Origin: CAWGOF01 sp963824225
GTDB taxonomy: Bacteria > Acidobacteriota > Polarisedimenticolia > Polarisedimenticolales > Polarisedimenticolaceae
DNA: 64,000 bases
Assembly: GCA_963824225.1 (NCBI GenBank)
Contig: CAWGOF010000003.1
Coordinates: 2,046,001-2,110,000 of the forward strand
Reading direction: 5' to 3'
Shown: one piece after another, positions 24,238 to 33,374 of the stretch
How positions within the stretch are numbered: position 1 is the first letter of the stretch
Layout: each line of letters opens with the position of its first letter
The notes under the pieces: generated by a model
Told to the model about the DNA's origin: nothing
Databases searched by the model: none
What the model saw: only the letters and a program-made list of their open reading frames with translations
Translations under genes and position numbers: made by a program

Positions 24238-25624
24238 CAGCTCCCTCCTGACCGTCGGGTCGCCTCGCGGCCGAGGCGCCTTGCTCGCGTCCATTCTGGG
24301 CTCGGGAATGGCCTTCCTGGACGGCACGGCCGTCAACCTCGCCCTGCCCGCCATCGGGGACGATCTGGGCACCGGCTTCACCGGGTTCCAGTGGGTCGTC
24401 AACGGCTACATGCTGACCTTCGCGGCTCTCCTGCTCATCGGCGGCACACTCGGCGACCGCTTCGGCTTGCGCCGGATGTTCGAGCTGGGCGTGGTGCTGT
24501 TCGCCGCGACGTCGATCGCCTGCGGCCTCGTCCCCGGCACGGTGGGGCTCATCGTCGCCCGCGTGGCCCAGGGCGTGGGCGCGGCGCTGCTGGTCCCCAC
24601 GAGCCTCGCCCTCGTCCAGTCGTCGTTCGTGCCGCGTGACCGTGGTCGTGCGATCGGGACGTGGTCCGGGCTTTCCGGGCTCGCGACCGTGCTGGGCCCG
24701 TTGCTGGGCGGCTGGCTCATCGACGCGGTGTCGTGGCGCGCGATCTTCCTCATCAACCCGGTGATCGCGATGTTGTCGATCTGGGCCGCGCGGCGCTTCG
24801 TTCCGGAAACCGCCCCCACCTCGCGCGCGCCGATCGACGTCGCCGGTTCGTTGACCGCCGCGCTCGGCCTGGGCGGCATCGTGTACGCACTCATCGAGGG
24901 CCCCGACCGAGGCTGGCCGCCGGCCGTGATCGCGGCCGGCGCGGCGGGCCTGGTCCTGCTCGCCGCGTTCCTGCTGGTCGAAGCACGGTCCGCCAACCCC
25001 ATGCTGCCGCTCCGGTTCTTCCGCAACCGCGCGTTCGCAGGAGCCAACGCCACGACACTGATCGTCTACGCGATGTTGAGCGGCGTGTTCTTCCTGCTCA
25101 CCCTCCAGCTTCAGCGGGTGGTCGGCTACTCGCCGCTGGCCGCGGGCGCGTCGACGATGCCGATCACGGTGCTGCTGTTCTTCCTCTCGCCTCGGGCCGG
25201 CCGCCTGGCCGACCGCGTGGGCCCCCGGCTGCCCATGACGATCGGGCCGATCGTCGCCGCCCTGGGCGTCGCGCTGTTCTCGCGCGTCGTCGCCAGCGCG
25301 TCCTACCTCACCGGGGTGTTTCCCGGTATCCTCGTGTTCGGTCTGGGGCTCGGGCTCACGGTCGCCCCGCTCACCTCGGCGGCGATGAGCTCGCTGCCGG
25401 ACCGACACGCCGGCACCGCATCCGGCGTGAACAACGCGGTGGCACGGCTCGCGGCGCTACTGGCGGTGAGCCTCCTTCCGCTCGCCGCGGGGCTGTCGGG
25501 CATCGGCGACGTGGGTGGAGTCGAGTTCTCCGCGGGCTTCGTCAGGGCGATGTGGATCGGCGCAGTGATCCTGGCGCTGGGCGGGGTGGTCGCGTGGCTC
25601 ACCGTGCCGGTCAAGAAGGCGTGA
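24212..25624 (+). CDS. MFS transporter, DHA2 (EmrB/QacA) family
   Basis: The 470-residue inner-membrane protein has the 14-helix drug:proton antiporter pattern. The N-terminal signature FLDGTAVNLALPAIG and WVVNGYMLTFAALLLIGG are family motifs, and the GDRFGLRRMF loop between helices 2 and 3 is motif A. It overlaps the HAD-ATPase gene by 26 bp at its start and the osmoprotectant ATPase by 4 bp at its end (GTGA), so five reading frames here run with little or no spacing. DHA2 members export drugs, dyes or osmolytes. The neighbouring ABC importer hints at solute balance, but that is only context. Confidence 0.92.
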   Translation: MSATRSGVDSSLLTVGSPRGRGALLASILGSGMAFLDGTAVNLALPAIGDDLGTGFTGFQWVVNGYMLTFAALLLIGGTLGDRFGLRRMFELGVVLFAATSIACGLVPGTVGLIVARVAQGVGAALLVPTSLALVQSSFVPRDRGRAIGTWSGLSGLATVLGPLLGGWLIDAVSWRAIFLINPVIAMLSIWAARRFVPETAPTSRAPIDVAGSLTAALGLGGIVYALIEGPDRGWPPAVIAAGAAGLVLLAAFLLVEARSANPMLPLRFFRNRAFAGANATTLIVYAMLSGVFFLLTLQLQRVVGYSPLAAGASTMPITVLLFFLSPRAGRLADRVGPRLPMTIGPIVAALGVALFSRVVASASYLTGVFPGILVFGLGLGLTVAPLTSAAMSSLPDRHAGTASGVNNAVARLAALLAVSLLPLAAGLSGIGDVGGVEFSAGFVRAMWIGAVILALGGVVAWLTVPVKKA

Positions 25625-26346
25625 GCGCCCTGCTGGCGGAACGGGTCATCCGCCGGTTCGGCGACGTCGTGGCCCTCGATGACGTGACCCTCGGCGTCGA
25701 GCCCGGGGAGTGCGTGGCGCTCGTGGGGGAGAGCGGGTCGGGCAAGACCACGCTGCTCGGCTGCTTCAATCGTCTCACGGTCCCGCAGTCCGGGCGGGTC
25801 ACCGTGCTGGGCGAGGACGTCGCCAGCACGGATCCCGTTCGCCTGCGCCGCCGCGTCGGCTACGTGCAGCAGGACGGCGGGCTCTTGCCGCACTGGACGG
25901 TCGCGCGGAACGCGGCGCTCGTGCCGTGGCTGCTCGGCCAGCCGGATGCGTCGGCCCGAGGCGCCGCCGCGCTGGACCTGGTGGGCCTTCCCGCGACGAC
26001 GTTCGGCGCGCGCCATCCCTCCGCGCTCTCGGGCGGCCAGCGACAGCGGGTGGCGATCGCGCGCGCCATCGCCGCGCATCCCGGCGTCCTCCTGTTGGAC
26101 GAGCCGTTCGGGGCGCTCGATGCCATCACGCGGTTCGACCTGCAGCAGGCATTCGCCGAGCTGCGAAGGCGCATCGGCGCGACGGTCGTGCTCGTGACGC
26201 ACGACCTGCGGGAGGCGTTCCTGCTCGCCGACCGCGTGGCGGTGTTCCGGGCCGGACGCATCGAGCAGGTCGCCCCGCCGGAACATCTGCAGCGTCAGCC
26301 GGCGACACCGTACGTGCGTCGCCTGCTCGAAACCGCCGGCGCATGA
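25621..26346 (+). CDS. ABC transporter ATP-binding protein, osmoprotectant (OpuCA-like)
   Basis: The 241-residue ATPase has Walker A GESGSGKTT near residue 36, a Q-loop in the VQQDGG segment, signature SGGQRQRVAIARA near residue 136, Walker B LLLDEPFGALD near residue 157, and the H-loop in THDLREA. It lacks the C-terminal CBS domains of full-length OpuCA. The GTG start overlaps the MFS stop (GTGA), and its own stop overlaps the next ATG (ATGA). The downstream gene carries the substrate-binding and permease parts, so the two make one importer for glycine betaine, choline or a similar compound. Confidence 0.92.
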   Translation: MSALLAERVIRRFGDVVALDDVTLGVEPGECVALVGESGSGKTTLLGCFNRLTVPQSGRVTVLGEDVASTDPVRLRRRVGYVQQDGGLLPHWTVARNAALVPWLLGQPDASARGAAALDLVGLPATTFGARHPSALSGGQRQRVAIARAIAAHPGVLLLDEPFGALDAITRFDLQQAFAELRRRIGATVVLVTHDLREAFLLADRVAVFRAGRIEQVAPPEHLQRQPATPYVRRLLETAGA

Positions 26347-27863
26347 CGGCCACGCTCGGGCTCGCGCTCGCGCTCGCGGCGCAGGAGCCGGTGGTGGTGG
26401 CGTCCAAACCGTTCGCCGAGTCGTACCTGCTGGCGGAGACGTTCGCGCAGGCGCTCGAGGACGCGGGGTTCGTGGTCGACCGCAGGCCGGGGCTCGGTGC
26501 GACGGAAATCGCGTTCGGCGCGCTGCGCACCGGCGCCATCGACGTGTATCCCGAGTACACCGGCACCGGCTTGCTCGCGATCCTCGACGAGGACGTGATC
26601 CTCGACCCTCGCGCAACCTACCGGCGGGTCGCATCGGAGTTCGCGCGGCGGTGGGACGTGCACTGGCTCGCTCCGCTCGGGTTCGAGAACACGTACGCGA
26701 TCGCGGTGCGCCCGGAGACCGCCGAGCGCTACGGCCTGCGTACGCTGAGCGACCTGGAGCGGGCCTCGCCCGAGCTCGTGGCCGGCCTGACACCGGATTT
26801 CATCGGCCGACCCGACGGCCTGCCCGCGCTCGAGGAGAGGTACGGCTTCCGACCGCGCGCCGTACGGTCGCTGCTGCAGACGGTCAAGTACGCCGCAATC
26901 GCCGCCGGCACCGTCGACGTGATCGACGGCTACTCGACCGATGGCCTGATCGCGCGGCACGGGCTGGTGGTGCTGGAAGACGACCGCGGCTTGTTTCCCC
27001 CGTACGAGGCCGCGGCACTGGTGAGCGGGCGACTCGTGCGCGAGCTGCCCGCCGCGGCGCTGGCCCTCGAGCGCCTGAGCGGACGGCTCGACGTAAAGAC
27101 GATGCGCGCGCTCAACCGCCGCGTCGAGGTGGACGGTGAGGATGTCCGCGTGGTCGCGCGGGACGCGCTGCTCGAGCTCGGGATCATCGGCGCGCGCGCG
27201 AGGACGGATGCAGCCCCGCACGGGGACTCGGGCGACGGCTATCTCGCCTACGCCTGGGCCCGTCGCGCCGAAACGGGTCGGCAGCTCGGCCGGCACCTCG
27301 TGCTCGTGGCGATCTCGCTCGCCGCTGCCCTGCTCGTTGCGCTCCCCCTGGGCCTGGCGCTCGAACGCTGGCGCCGTGGAGCGGAGTCAGTTGTCCGCGG
27401 CACGGGCGTGCTGCAGACGATTCCCAGCATCGCCCTGCTCGCGTTCATGATCCCGCTCCTGGGGATCGGCGTGCTGCCGGCGCTGGTGGCGCTGTTCCTC
27501 TACTCGCTCTACCCCATCGTGCGCAACACCTACACGGGGGTGCGCGACGCGGCGCCGGACGCGGTGGCCTCCGCCCGGGCGCTGGGGATGACCGACGGAC
27601 AGCTGCTGCGGCACGTTCGCCTTCCGCTGGCGGTCCCCGTGATCATGGCCGGCGTGCGAACGGCCGCGGTGATCAACGTCGGCACGGCGACCCTGGCCGC
27701 GTTCATCGGCGCCGGTGGCCTGGGCGATCCGATCGTCGCCGGGCTCGCGCTGTCGGACGCGCGGATGATCCTCGCCGGCGCGATCCCCGCAGCCGCGCTG
27801 GCGATCGTCGTGGACCTCGGCCTCGGCGCGGTCGAGCGAGCGGTGCGCCCACACGGGGGATGA
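26343..27863 (+). CDS. Osmoprotectant ABC transporter, fused substrate-binding protein and permease
   Basis: The 506-residue protein starts with a short hydrophobic leader. An OpuAC-type binding domain follows (residues 18-285), with the family segments KPFAESYLLAE, GALRTGAIDVYPEYTGTG and VIDGYSTDGLIA. A BPD-type permease domain comes next (residues 310-500), with LQTIPSIALLAFMIP and GGLGDPI. In many relatives the order is permease first; here the binding domain is N-terminal. The binding domain must face the periplasm and the leader would allow that. It is translationally coupled (ATGA) to the ATPase. Quaternary amine transport is inferred from the family. Confidence 0.9.
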   Translation: MTATLGLALALAAQEPVVVASKPFAESYLLAETFAQALEDAGFVVDRRPGLGATEIAFGALRTGAIDVYPEYTGTGLLAILDEDVILDPRATYRRVASEFARRWDVHWLAPLGFENTYAIAVRPETAERYGLRTLSDLERASPELVAGLTPDFIGRPDGLPALEERYGFRPRAVRSLLQTVKYAAIAAGTVDVIDGYSTDGLIARHGLVVLEDDRGLFPPYEAAALVSGRLVRELPAAALALERLSGRLDVKTMRALNRRVEVDGEDVRVVARDALLELGIIGARARTDAAPHGDSGDGYLAYAWARRAETGRQLGRHLVLVAISLAAALLVALPLGLALERWRRGAESVVRGTGVLQTIPSIALLAFMIPLLGIGVLPALVALFLYSLYPIVRNTYTGVRDAAPDAVASARALGMTDGQLLRHVRLPLAVPVIMAGVRTAAVINVGTATLAAFIGAGGLGDPIVAGLALSDARMILAGAIPAAALAIVVDLGLGAVERAVRPHGG

Positions 27864-27899
27864 CCGTCATGGGGTTGTGGACGATGATGGTAGGTCGGG

Positions 27900-28616
27900 A
27901 TGGAACAGGGTGCTGGCCGTCGCTCAGCGATGTACCGATATCCGGTACTCGCCTGGGTATGCTACGGCCTGAGCATCGCGGCCATCGTCGGCGGCACGCT
28001 GCTTGCGGTCCGGAGCTATCCGAAGGCGTTCGACTGGACGCTCACCGTAATCTCGGCGCTGGCGTCCCGGAAGCACAACCCCGAGGGCAGCCTGTGGTTC
28101 GCCGGTGCGCTCGTGATTGCGCTCGGGCTCCTGTGGCCCGTGTCCGCGGTGATCCGCACGGCGCGGACGCCGGCCCTCCTGCTACGCGTCGGGCTCGTCT
28201 GCGGGATGCTCGTGGGTACCGAGCGCCTCGTGTTCGTCCACTTCTCGGACCTCGTCCACAAGGGACACGAGCTGATCGCACTCACGGCGTTTCTGGCGAT
28301 CTATGGAGGTGTGCTCGGCCTCGAGCTCGATCACGTGCGACGGCGGAGCGCCGGACGGTGGGTGTCGCTCCTGGTGCTCCTGCCCCTCGTCGCGGCCGGC
28401 ATCTTGGCGCTCGTGCTGTATCTCGCGCAGCGTGACACGGGCTGGGTGGATCACGATTGGAAAAAGGAAAATCTTCCGGTGTGGGCGCGATTCGCGTTCT
28501 GGCAGTGGCTGGCCGTCGCCGCGCTGTGGGTCGGTGTGGGGCACCTGCTGTTGCTCAGCTCATCGTCGCGTGAACGTCATGATCCAGTTCGTCATGATCG
28601 ACTGGTCTCGGGGTAG
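27900..28616 (+). CDS. Unrecognised polytopic membrane protein
   Basis: The 238-residue protein has about six predicted membrane helices (residues 15-37, 60-80, 95-112, 118-140, 155-175 and 200-220). It somewhat resembles DUF998-type proteins, but I see no diagnostic motif. Between helices 5 and 6 is a soluble segment with DTGWVDHDWKKENLP. The start could be this ATG or one 30 bp downstream (MYRYPVL), which begins nearer the first helix. It follows the ABC transporter by 36 bp and precedes the DUF4126 gene by 42 bp on the same strand. Confidence 0.72.
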   Translation: MEQGAGRRSAMYRYPVLAWVCYGLSIAAIVGGTLLAVRSYPKAFDWTLTVISALASRKHNPEGSLWFAGALVIALGLLWPVSAVIRTARTPALLLRVGLVCGMLVGTERLVFVHFSDLVHKGHELIALTAFLAIYGGVLGLELDHVRRRSAGRWVSLLVLLPLVAAGILALVLYLAQRDTGWVDHDWKKENLPVWARFAFWQWLAVAALWVGVGHLLLLSSSSRERHDPVRHDRLVSG

Positions 28617-28658
28617 ACTCGCCTTACCCTTCCGAGCGTGCGGTAGGAGCATCCCAAC

Positions 28659-29123
28659 GTGACTGTCTATTTGCTCGCGCTACTGATCGGCGGCGTCGCC
28701 GGGCTGCGGGCGATGACCGCGCCCGCGATGATGAGCTGGGCGGCGCACCTCGGCTGGCTCGACCTGAGCGGGACCTGCTTCTCGTTTCTCGGCAATGTGT
28801 GGTCGCGCTGGATTCTGACGCTGCTCGCTCTCGTCGAGCTGGTCACCGATCAACTTCCGACCACGCCCAGTCGAACCGTGCCGGTCCAGTTCGGCGCTCG
28901 CATCGTCACGGGAGCGCTCTCCGGCGCGGCGGTCGGAGCCTCGGGTGGGGCGATGATCGGTGGGGGGTGCGCCGGGATCATCGGTGCGATCATCGGGACG
29001 CTCGGCGGACGCGCCTACCGCGCGCGCCTGGCCAAGGCGTTCGGCAGCGACCGGCCCGCCGCGTTCCTCGAGGACGCGCTCGCCATCGCGGGCGCGTTGC
29101 TGGTCGGACTGGTGCTTCGATGA
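28659..29123 (+). CDS. DUF4126 family membrane protein
   Basis: The 154-residue protein has four hydrophobic segments. It carries the DUF4126 pattern: a GLRAMTAPA motif near residue 15, then LVELVTDQLPTTPSRT, then a Gly/Ala-rich helix block (GALSGAAVGASGG). The function of the family is unknown. The start is GTG after TAGGAGC. Its last codons overlap the ATG of the MerA-like gene (ATGA), so the two are coupled; DUF4126 proteins are often found next to flavoproteins, but no role has been shown. Confidence 0.82.
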   Translation: MTVYLLALLIGGVAGLRAMTAPAMMSWAAHLGWLDLSGTCFSFLGNVWSRWILTLLALVELVTDQLPTTPSRTVPVQFGARIVTGALSGAAVGASGGAMIGGGCAGIIGAIIGTLGGRAYRARLAKAFGSDRPAAFLEDALAIAGALLVGLVLR

Positions 29124-30517
29124 CGCGCTTCGACGCCATCATCATCGGCGCGGGCCAGGCCGGGCCGTCGCTCGCGGGCAAGTTGACCGGCGCGGGCATG
29201 ACCGTGGCCTTCATCGAGCGCAAGCTGTTCGGTGGAACGTGCGTCAACACGGGCTGCATGCCGACGAAGACGCTGGTCGCCAGCGCGTACGCCGCCCACC
29301 TCGTGCGCCGCGCCGCCGACTACGGAGTCGTGCTGGACGGCGCGATCCGCGTGGACCTGAAGAAAGCGAAGGCGCGGGCCGACGCCGTCTCCACCAATGC
29401 ACGCACGGGCGTCGAGAAGTACCTGCGCGAGATGAACGGCTGCACCGTGTTCTCGGGGCACGCCCGGTTCGAGGGACCGGATCGTGTTCGCGTCGGCGAG
29501 GAGCTGCTGACCGCGCCACGCATCTTCCTCAACGTGGGCGGACGTGCCATCGTGCCCGACCTGCCCGGCATCGACCAGGTCCCGTATCTGACCAATACCA
29601 CGATGCTCGCGCTCGATCATCTACCCGAGCATCTGGTCGTCGTCGGCGGCAGCTACGTCGGCCTCGAGTTCGCGCAGATGTACCGGCGTTTCGGCGCGCA
29701 GGTGACGATCGTCGAAAAAGGGCCGCGCCTGATCGCGCGTGAAGACGAGGATGTTTCAGAGGCGATCCGGGAGATTCTCGTGCGCGAGGGCATCACCGTG
29801 CGCACGAACGCCGAATGCATCCGCTTCGCACCGCACGAACGTGGCGTGGCGGTCGGCGTCACGTGCGCCGAGGGCGAGCCTGTTTCCATCGGCTCGCACG
29901 TGCTGCTCGCCGTGGGCCGCCGTCCGAACACCGGCGATCTGGGCCTGGAACAGGCGGGTGTCGTTACCGACGCGCGGGGCTACATCACGGTGGACGACAG
30001 CCTCGCCACGAACGTGCCCGGCATCTGGGCGCTCGGCGATTGCAACGGACGCGGCGCGTTCACACACACTGCGTACAACGACTTCGAGATCCTCGCCGCG
30101 AACCTGCTCGCCGGGGAGCGGCGACGCTTGCGCGACCGCATCCTCGCGTATGCGCTGTACATCGATCCTCCGCTGGGTCGCGTCGGAATGACGGAACGCG
30201 AAGCGCGAGCGAGCGGACGCCGGCTGTTGATCGGCCGCCGCCCGATGAGCCGCGTGGGCCGGGCCGTCGAGAAAGACGAGACGCAGGGGTTCATGAAGAT
30301 CCTCGTCGACGCGGAAACGCGCAAGATTCTCGGCGCCTCGATCCTCGGCGTCGGCGGCGACGAGGCGATCCACGGGGTGGTGGACATCATGAATGCGGAT
30401 GTCCCCTACGATGTGCTCGAACGCGCGGTGCCCATCCACCCGACGGTCTCGGAGCTCATCCCGACGATGCTGAACGGACTGCGCCCGCTGGAGGAGATCG
30501 AGAACACGGGCGCCTGA
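29120..30517 (+). CDS. Pyridine nucleotide-disulfide oxidoreductase, MerA-like
   Basis: The 465-residue flavoprotein has an N-terminal FAD site (GAGQAGPSLA), a redox-active pair GGTCVNTGC (Cys41 and Cys46), an NAD(P) site with GGSYVGLEFA, and a C-terminal dimerisation domain ending with the HPTVSEL motif that supplies the catalytic His. It is closest to the mercuric reductase/dihydrolipoamide dehydrogenase group. It has no N-terminal HMA domain and no C-terminal Cys pair, so mercury reduction is not supported; many such proteins are unassigned FAD-dependent oxidoreductases. Its ATG overlaps the DUF4126 stop (ATGA). Confidence 0.92.
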   Translation: MTRFDAIIIGAGQAGPSLAGKLTGAGMTVAFIERKLFGGTCVNTGCMPTKTLVASAYAAHLVRRAADYGVVLDGAIRVDLKKAKARADAVSTNARTGVEKYLREMNGCTVFSGHARFEGPDRVRVGEELLTAPRIFLNVGGRAIVPDLPGIDQVPYLTNTTMLALDHLPEHLVVVGGSYVGLEFAQMYRRFGAQVTIVEKGPRLIAREDEDVSEAIREILVREGITVRTNAECIRFAPHERGVAVGVTCAEGEPVSIGSHVLLAVGRRPNTGDLGLEQAGVVTDARGYITVDDSLATNVPGIWALGDCNGRGAFTHTAYNDFEILAANLLAGERRRLRDRILAYALYIDPPLGRVGMTEREARASGRRLLIGRRPMSRVGRAVEKDETQGFMKILVDAETRKILGASILGVGGDEAIHGVVDIMNADVPYDVLERAVPIHPTVSELIPTMLNGLRPLEEIENTGA

Positions 30518-30617
30518 ACCTATCGACTCCGACACCGTTCGGGCAACCCCGCGCGGAGCAACGCGCTCTCGAGTTCCGGCTACGAGCCGCAGCTACAGGC
30601 GGTCGCGTGCGCCTGAA

Positions 30618-30863
30618 CTACTGTTCGTAGTTCTCGACGACGCCTTTCGGACGTACGCGGGCGTGGTCCGGGTCCTCGCCGAACTCCCGCAGGGCGCGGC
30701 GCTGGCGCAACAGGTCCCAGCACTGATCGAGCTCGACCTGGATCGCTTCGAGTCGTCGATGGTCGGGGGGCGTCAGCGACTTCGCTCCTCGAAGACGGTG
30801 CTCTTCCGTCACGAGGTCTTCGATGTGCTTGCGTACCGGCTGATCGAGATCCTGGTCTGACAT
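30618..30863 (-). CDS. DUF2630 family protein
   Basis: The 81-residue protein is highly charged and helical. The segment VTEEHRLR followed by VELDQCWDLLRQRRALREFG and DPDHARVRP is the whole DUF2630 signature at the usual length. The function is unknown. The ATG has an AAGGAGG ribosome site 8 bp upstream. It lies 20 bp downstream of the VOC gene on the same strand, so the two form an operon. The pairing of small cytoplasmic proteins suggests stress response, but nothing in the sequence proves it. Confidence 0.88.
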   Translation of the reverse strand: MSDQDLDQPVRKHIEDLVTEEHRLRGAKSLTPPDHRRLEAIQVELDQCWDLLRQRRALREFGEDPDHARVRPKGVVENYEQ

Positions 30864-30883
30864 CGTCGAATCCTCCTTGACCC

Positions 30884-31567
30884 TCATCGGAGCGTACGCT
30901 GAACCTGGACGGCGCCGTCCTTGGCTGCATCTTCGGGGGTTTTCCCCTGCTGGCGCGCGACGACGTAGGCGGCGTACCAATCCGACCAGTGATGCTTCGG
31001 GGCGGTCGGCTCGTACTCGCCGTGGTGCTTCTCTGCTTCCTTCAGGAGGTCGGTCAGGTTCGGGACGTCCAAGTTGCTGAGCCCTCGTCCGGGAAGGCGG
31101 GACTTGATCTCCTGCAGCAGCCAGCTGTTGCCGTCGGGATCGCTGAACGTGGCATAGGTTGCGTAGGACCGGCCGGTGGGCTCGGGGCCCGACACGCGTG
31201 GTCCCCCGAAGCCGGCGAAGTGGAACGCTTCGCTCACGTCGGCGCCGTGTTCTAGGAGATCCGCGCGTGCCGACTCGATGTCGGACACCACGAGATACAG
31301 ATTCTTGACTGAGCCCGGCGCTGCCGTCGTGATCCCCGTGCCGACATGGATGGAGCACGGCGAGCCGGGAGGCGTCATCTGCACCCCCCGCCAGTTGTCA
31401 GGGCCGCGGAAATCGCCGTCCACCCGCCACCCCAAGCCCTCGTAGAAGCTCTTGGCGCGATCGACGTCGGACACCGGAAGGACGACGACCTCGAGCTTCA
31501 GATCGACCGTTGCGCTGCTCATGGTGACCTCCGTGTTTTGGTTGATGGAACCATCGCTCGTGCTCAT
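30884..31567 (-). CDS. VOC (glyoxalase/bleomycin resistance) family protein
   Basis: The 227-residue protein has one VOC domain (about residues 20-160), with LPVSDVDRAKSFYEGLGW and the closing FSDPDGNSWLLQEI, which supplies the metal-binding Glu. An added C-terminal region of 60 residues is Lys/His-rich (KHHWSDWYAAYVVARQ). VOC enzymes bind a divalent metal and act in detoxification or dioxygenation; the substrate is not clear. Two starts, 45 bp apart, both have GGAGG sites; I report the longer form. It is divergent from the cyclic-nucleotide-domain flavoprotein gene, with a 143-bp intergenic region. Confidence 0.87.
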   Translation of the reverse strand: MSTSDGSINQNTEVTMSSATVDLKLEVVVLPVSDVDRAKSFYEGLGWRVDGDFRGPDNWRGVQMTPPGSPCSIHVGTGITTAAPGSVKNLYLVVSDIESARADLLEHGADVSEAFHFAGFGGPRVSGPEPTGRSYATYATFSDPDGNSWLLQEIKSRLPGRGLSNLDVPNLTDLLKEAEKHHGEYEPTAPKHHWSDWYAAYVVARQQGKTPEDAAKDGAVQVQRTLR

Positions 31568-31710
31568 GGGGGCCCTCCTCGTGCGCCGATGGCTCGCGCG
31601 CGGGGTGCTCTGACCACGGCTCCTGATCGATGTGTTCTGGGTATAGCACGGTTCCGGCCGCCGAGCCGCAACAATCGGAGTATGCTCGAAGCCTCCGAAC
31701 GAAATTGCCG

Positions 31711-33351
31711 ATGGTGACCCCGGCCGAGTCGGAAGCGTTCCCTTCGCTGACCGCCGAGCAGATCGCGCGGATCGCCTCCCTTTCGCGCGAGCGGGGGTTC
31801 GACGACGGCGAGAGCCTGTGGGAGGCCGGAGATCGCAACCGGCCCCTGTTCGTGGTGCTCGAGGGAGAGGTCGAGATCCTCTCGGGCGCCGATCACATGG
31901 TGACCGTGCACAGGCCTGGGGCGTTCACCGGCGACGTCGATCTCCTGTCCGGGCGACCGGTCGTCGTGCGCGGGCGCGCCCGGGGCGCCGTACGCGTCCT
32001 CGAGCTGCCGGCGGCTCAGGTACGCGCAATGGTCCAGACCGACGCCGAGCTGAGCGAGATCTTCCTGCGCTCCTTCATGCTGCGTCGCGTGTTCCTGATG
32101 GCTCAGGGCGGACGCAACGTCGTCCTGATCGGCTCCCAGCACTCAGCCGGCACGCTCACGCTCCAGGAGTTTCTTACCCGGAACAGCCAGCCGTACGGGT
32201 ATCTCGACGTGGAGCGTGACGCGGCGGTCCAGGAGAGCCTCGATCGGTTCGGCGTGACGGTCGGGGATATCCCGGTCGTCATCTGCCGCGGCACACAGGT
32301 GCTGCGCAAGCCGACGATCGAAGAGGTGGCCGCCTGTCTCGGTCTGGACGGGCTCGACGAGACGATCGTGCGCGACGTCGTGGTCGTCGGGGCGGGGCCG
32401 GCGGGCCTCTCGGCCGCGGTGTATGCGGCGTCCGAGGGCCTCGACGTGCTCGTGATCGAGGCCGCGGCTCCCGGAGGACAGGCGGGGTCGAGCTCGCGGA
32501 TCGAGAACTACCTCGGCTTTCCGACCGGGATCACCGGTCAGGCCCTCGCACGCAGCGCTCTCGTGCAGGCCGAGAAGTTCGGGGCCGAGCTGGCCGTCGC
32601 TCGCACCGCGCTGAAGCTGGGCTGCGATCGCCCCTATCGCGTGGAGCTGGGCGCGGGCACGGTCGTGCAAGCGCGCTCCGTCGTCATCGCGACCGGCGTT
32701 CGGTACCGCAAGCCGGCCATTCCCCACCTGTCGAGCTACGAGGGCGTCGGCGTCTACTATGGGGCGACGCCGGTCGAGGCGATCCTCTGTCGAGGCGAGG
32801 ACGTGATCGTGGTCGGCGGGGGCAACTCCGCGGGGCAGGCCGCGGTCTTTCTCTCGGGGGTGGGCCGGCACGTCACGATGATGGTTCGCGGTCCGGGGCT
32901 CGCGCAGACCATGTCGCGCTATCTCATCCGGCGGATCGAGGAAACGCCCAACATCACGCTGCGCACCGACACCCGTATCGTCGCACTCGAGGGAGACTCA
33001 CGGCTGGCGCGGGTCACGTGGTGCGACGGGAGCGGGAAGCGGACCACAGCGGACGTCGGGCATGTCTTCATGATGACCGGCGCCGACCCGAACACGGCCT
33101 GGCTAGAGGACTGTGTCCAACTGGACGGCAAGGGGTACGTGCGCACCGGATCCGACCTCGACGCCACCGCGCTGGCCGAGGCGCGGTGGCCGTTCACGCG
33201 CCCACCATTGCTCTTCGAGACCAGCCGGCCCGCCGTGTTCGCCATCGGCGACGTTCGGTCCAACAGCGTCAAGCGCGTCGCCGCCGCCGTAGGCGAGGGT
33301 TCGGTCTGCATCCAGCTCGTTCACAAGGTGCTCGCCGAGTCGGTGGCGTAG
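31711..33351 (+). CDS. Cyclic nucleotide-binding domain fused to thioredoxin reductase-like flavoprotein
   Basis: The 546-residue protein has an N-terminal cNMP-binding-type domain (about residues 10-130). A linker of about 90 residues follows, then a thioredoxin reductase fold with FAD motif GAGPAGLSAA near residue 227 and NAD(P) motif VVGGGNSAGQAA near residue 370. Where classical thioredoxin reductase has the Cys-Ala-Thr-Cys redox pair, this protein has YYGATPVEAILC, so one or both redox cysteines are lost. It is therefore probably not a thioredoxin reductase. A zinc-finger gene follows after 23 bp, as in other bacteria with this architecture. Confidence 0.9.
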   Translation: MVTPAESEAFPSLTAEQIARIASLSRERGFDDGESLWEAGDRNRPLFVVLEGEVEILSGADHMVTVHRPGAFTGDVDLLSGRPVVVRGRARGAVRVLELPAAQVRAMVQTDAELSEIFLRSFMLRRVFLMAQGGRNVVLIGSQHSAGTLTLQEFLTRNSQPYGYLDVERDAAVQESLDRFGVTVGDIPVVICRGTQVLRKPTIEEVAACLGLDGLDETIVRDVVVVGAGPAGLSAAVYAASEGLDVLVIEAAAPGGQAGSSSRIENYLGFPTGITGQALARSALVQAEKFGAELAVARTALKLGCDRPYRVELGAGTVVQARSVVIATGVRYRKPAIPHLSSYEGVGVYYGATPVEAILCRGEDVIVVGGGNSAGQAAVFLSGVGRHVTMMVRGPGLAQTMSRYLIRRIEETPNITLRTDTRIVALEGDSRLARVTWCDGSGKRTTADVGHVFMMTGADPNTAWLEDCVQLDGKGYVRTGSDLDATALAEARWPFTRPPLLFETSRPAVFAIGDVRSNSVKRVAAAVGEGSVCIQLVHKVLAESVA

Positions 33352-33374
33352 ACGACGTTCCGCGGGAGGTTCCG

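Noticed and set aside
24032..25408. Long minus-strand open frame opposite the MFS gene
   Set aside because: Composition is Arg/Glu/His-rich and motif-free; the plus strand has all DHA2 motifs.
29120..30517. Mercury resistance (mer) operon
   Set aside because: The flavoprotein lacks the N-terminal HMA domain and the C-terminal cysteine pair, and no merR, merT or merP gene is present.
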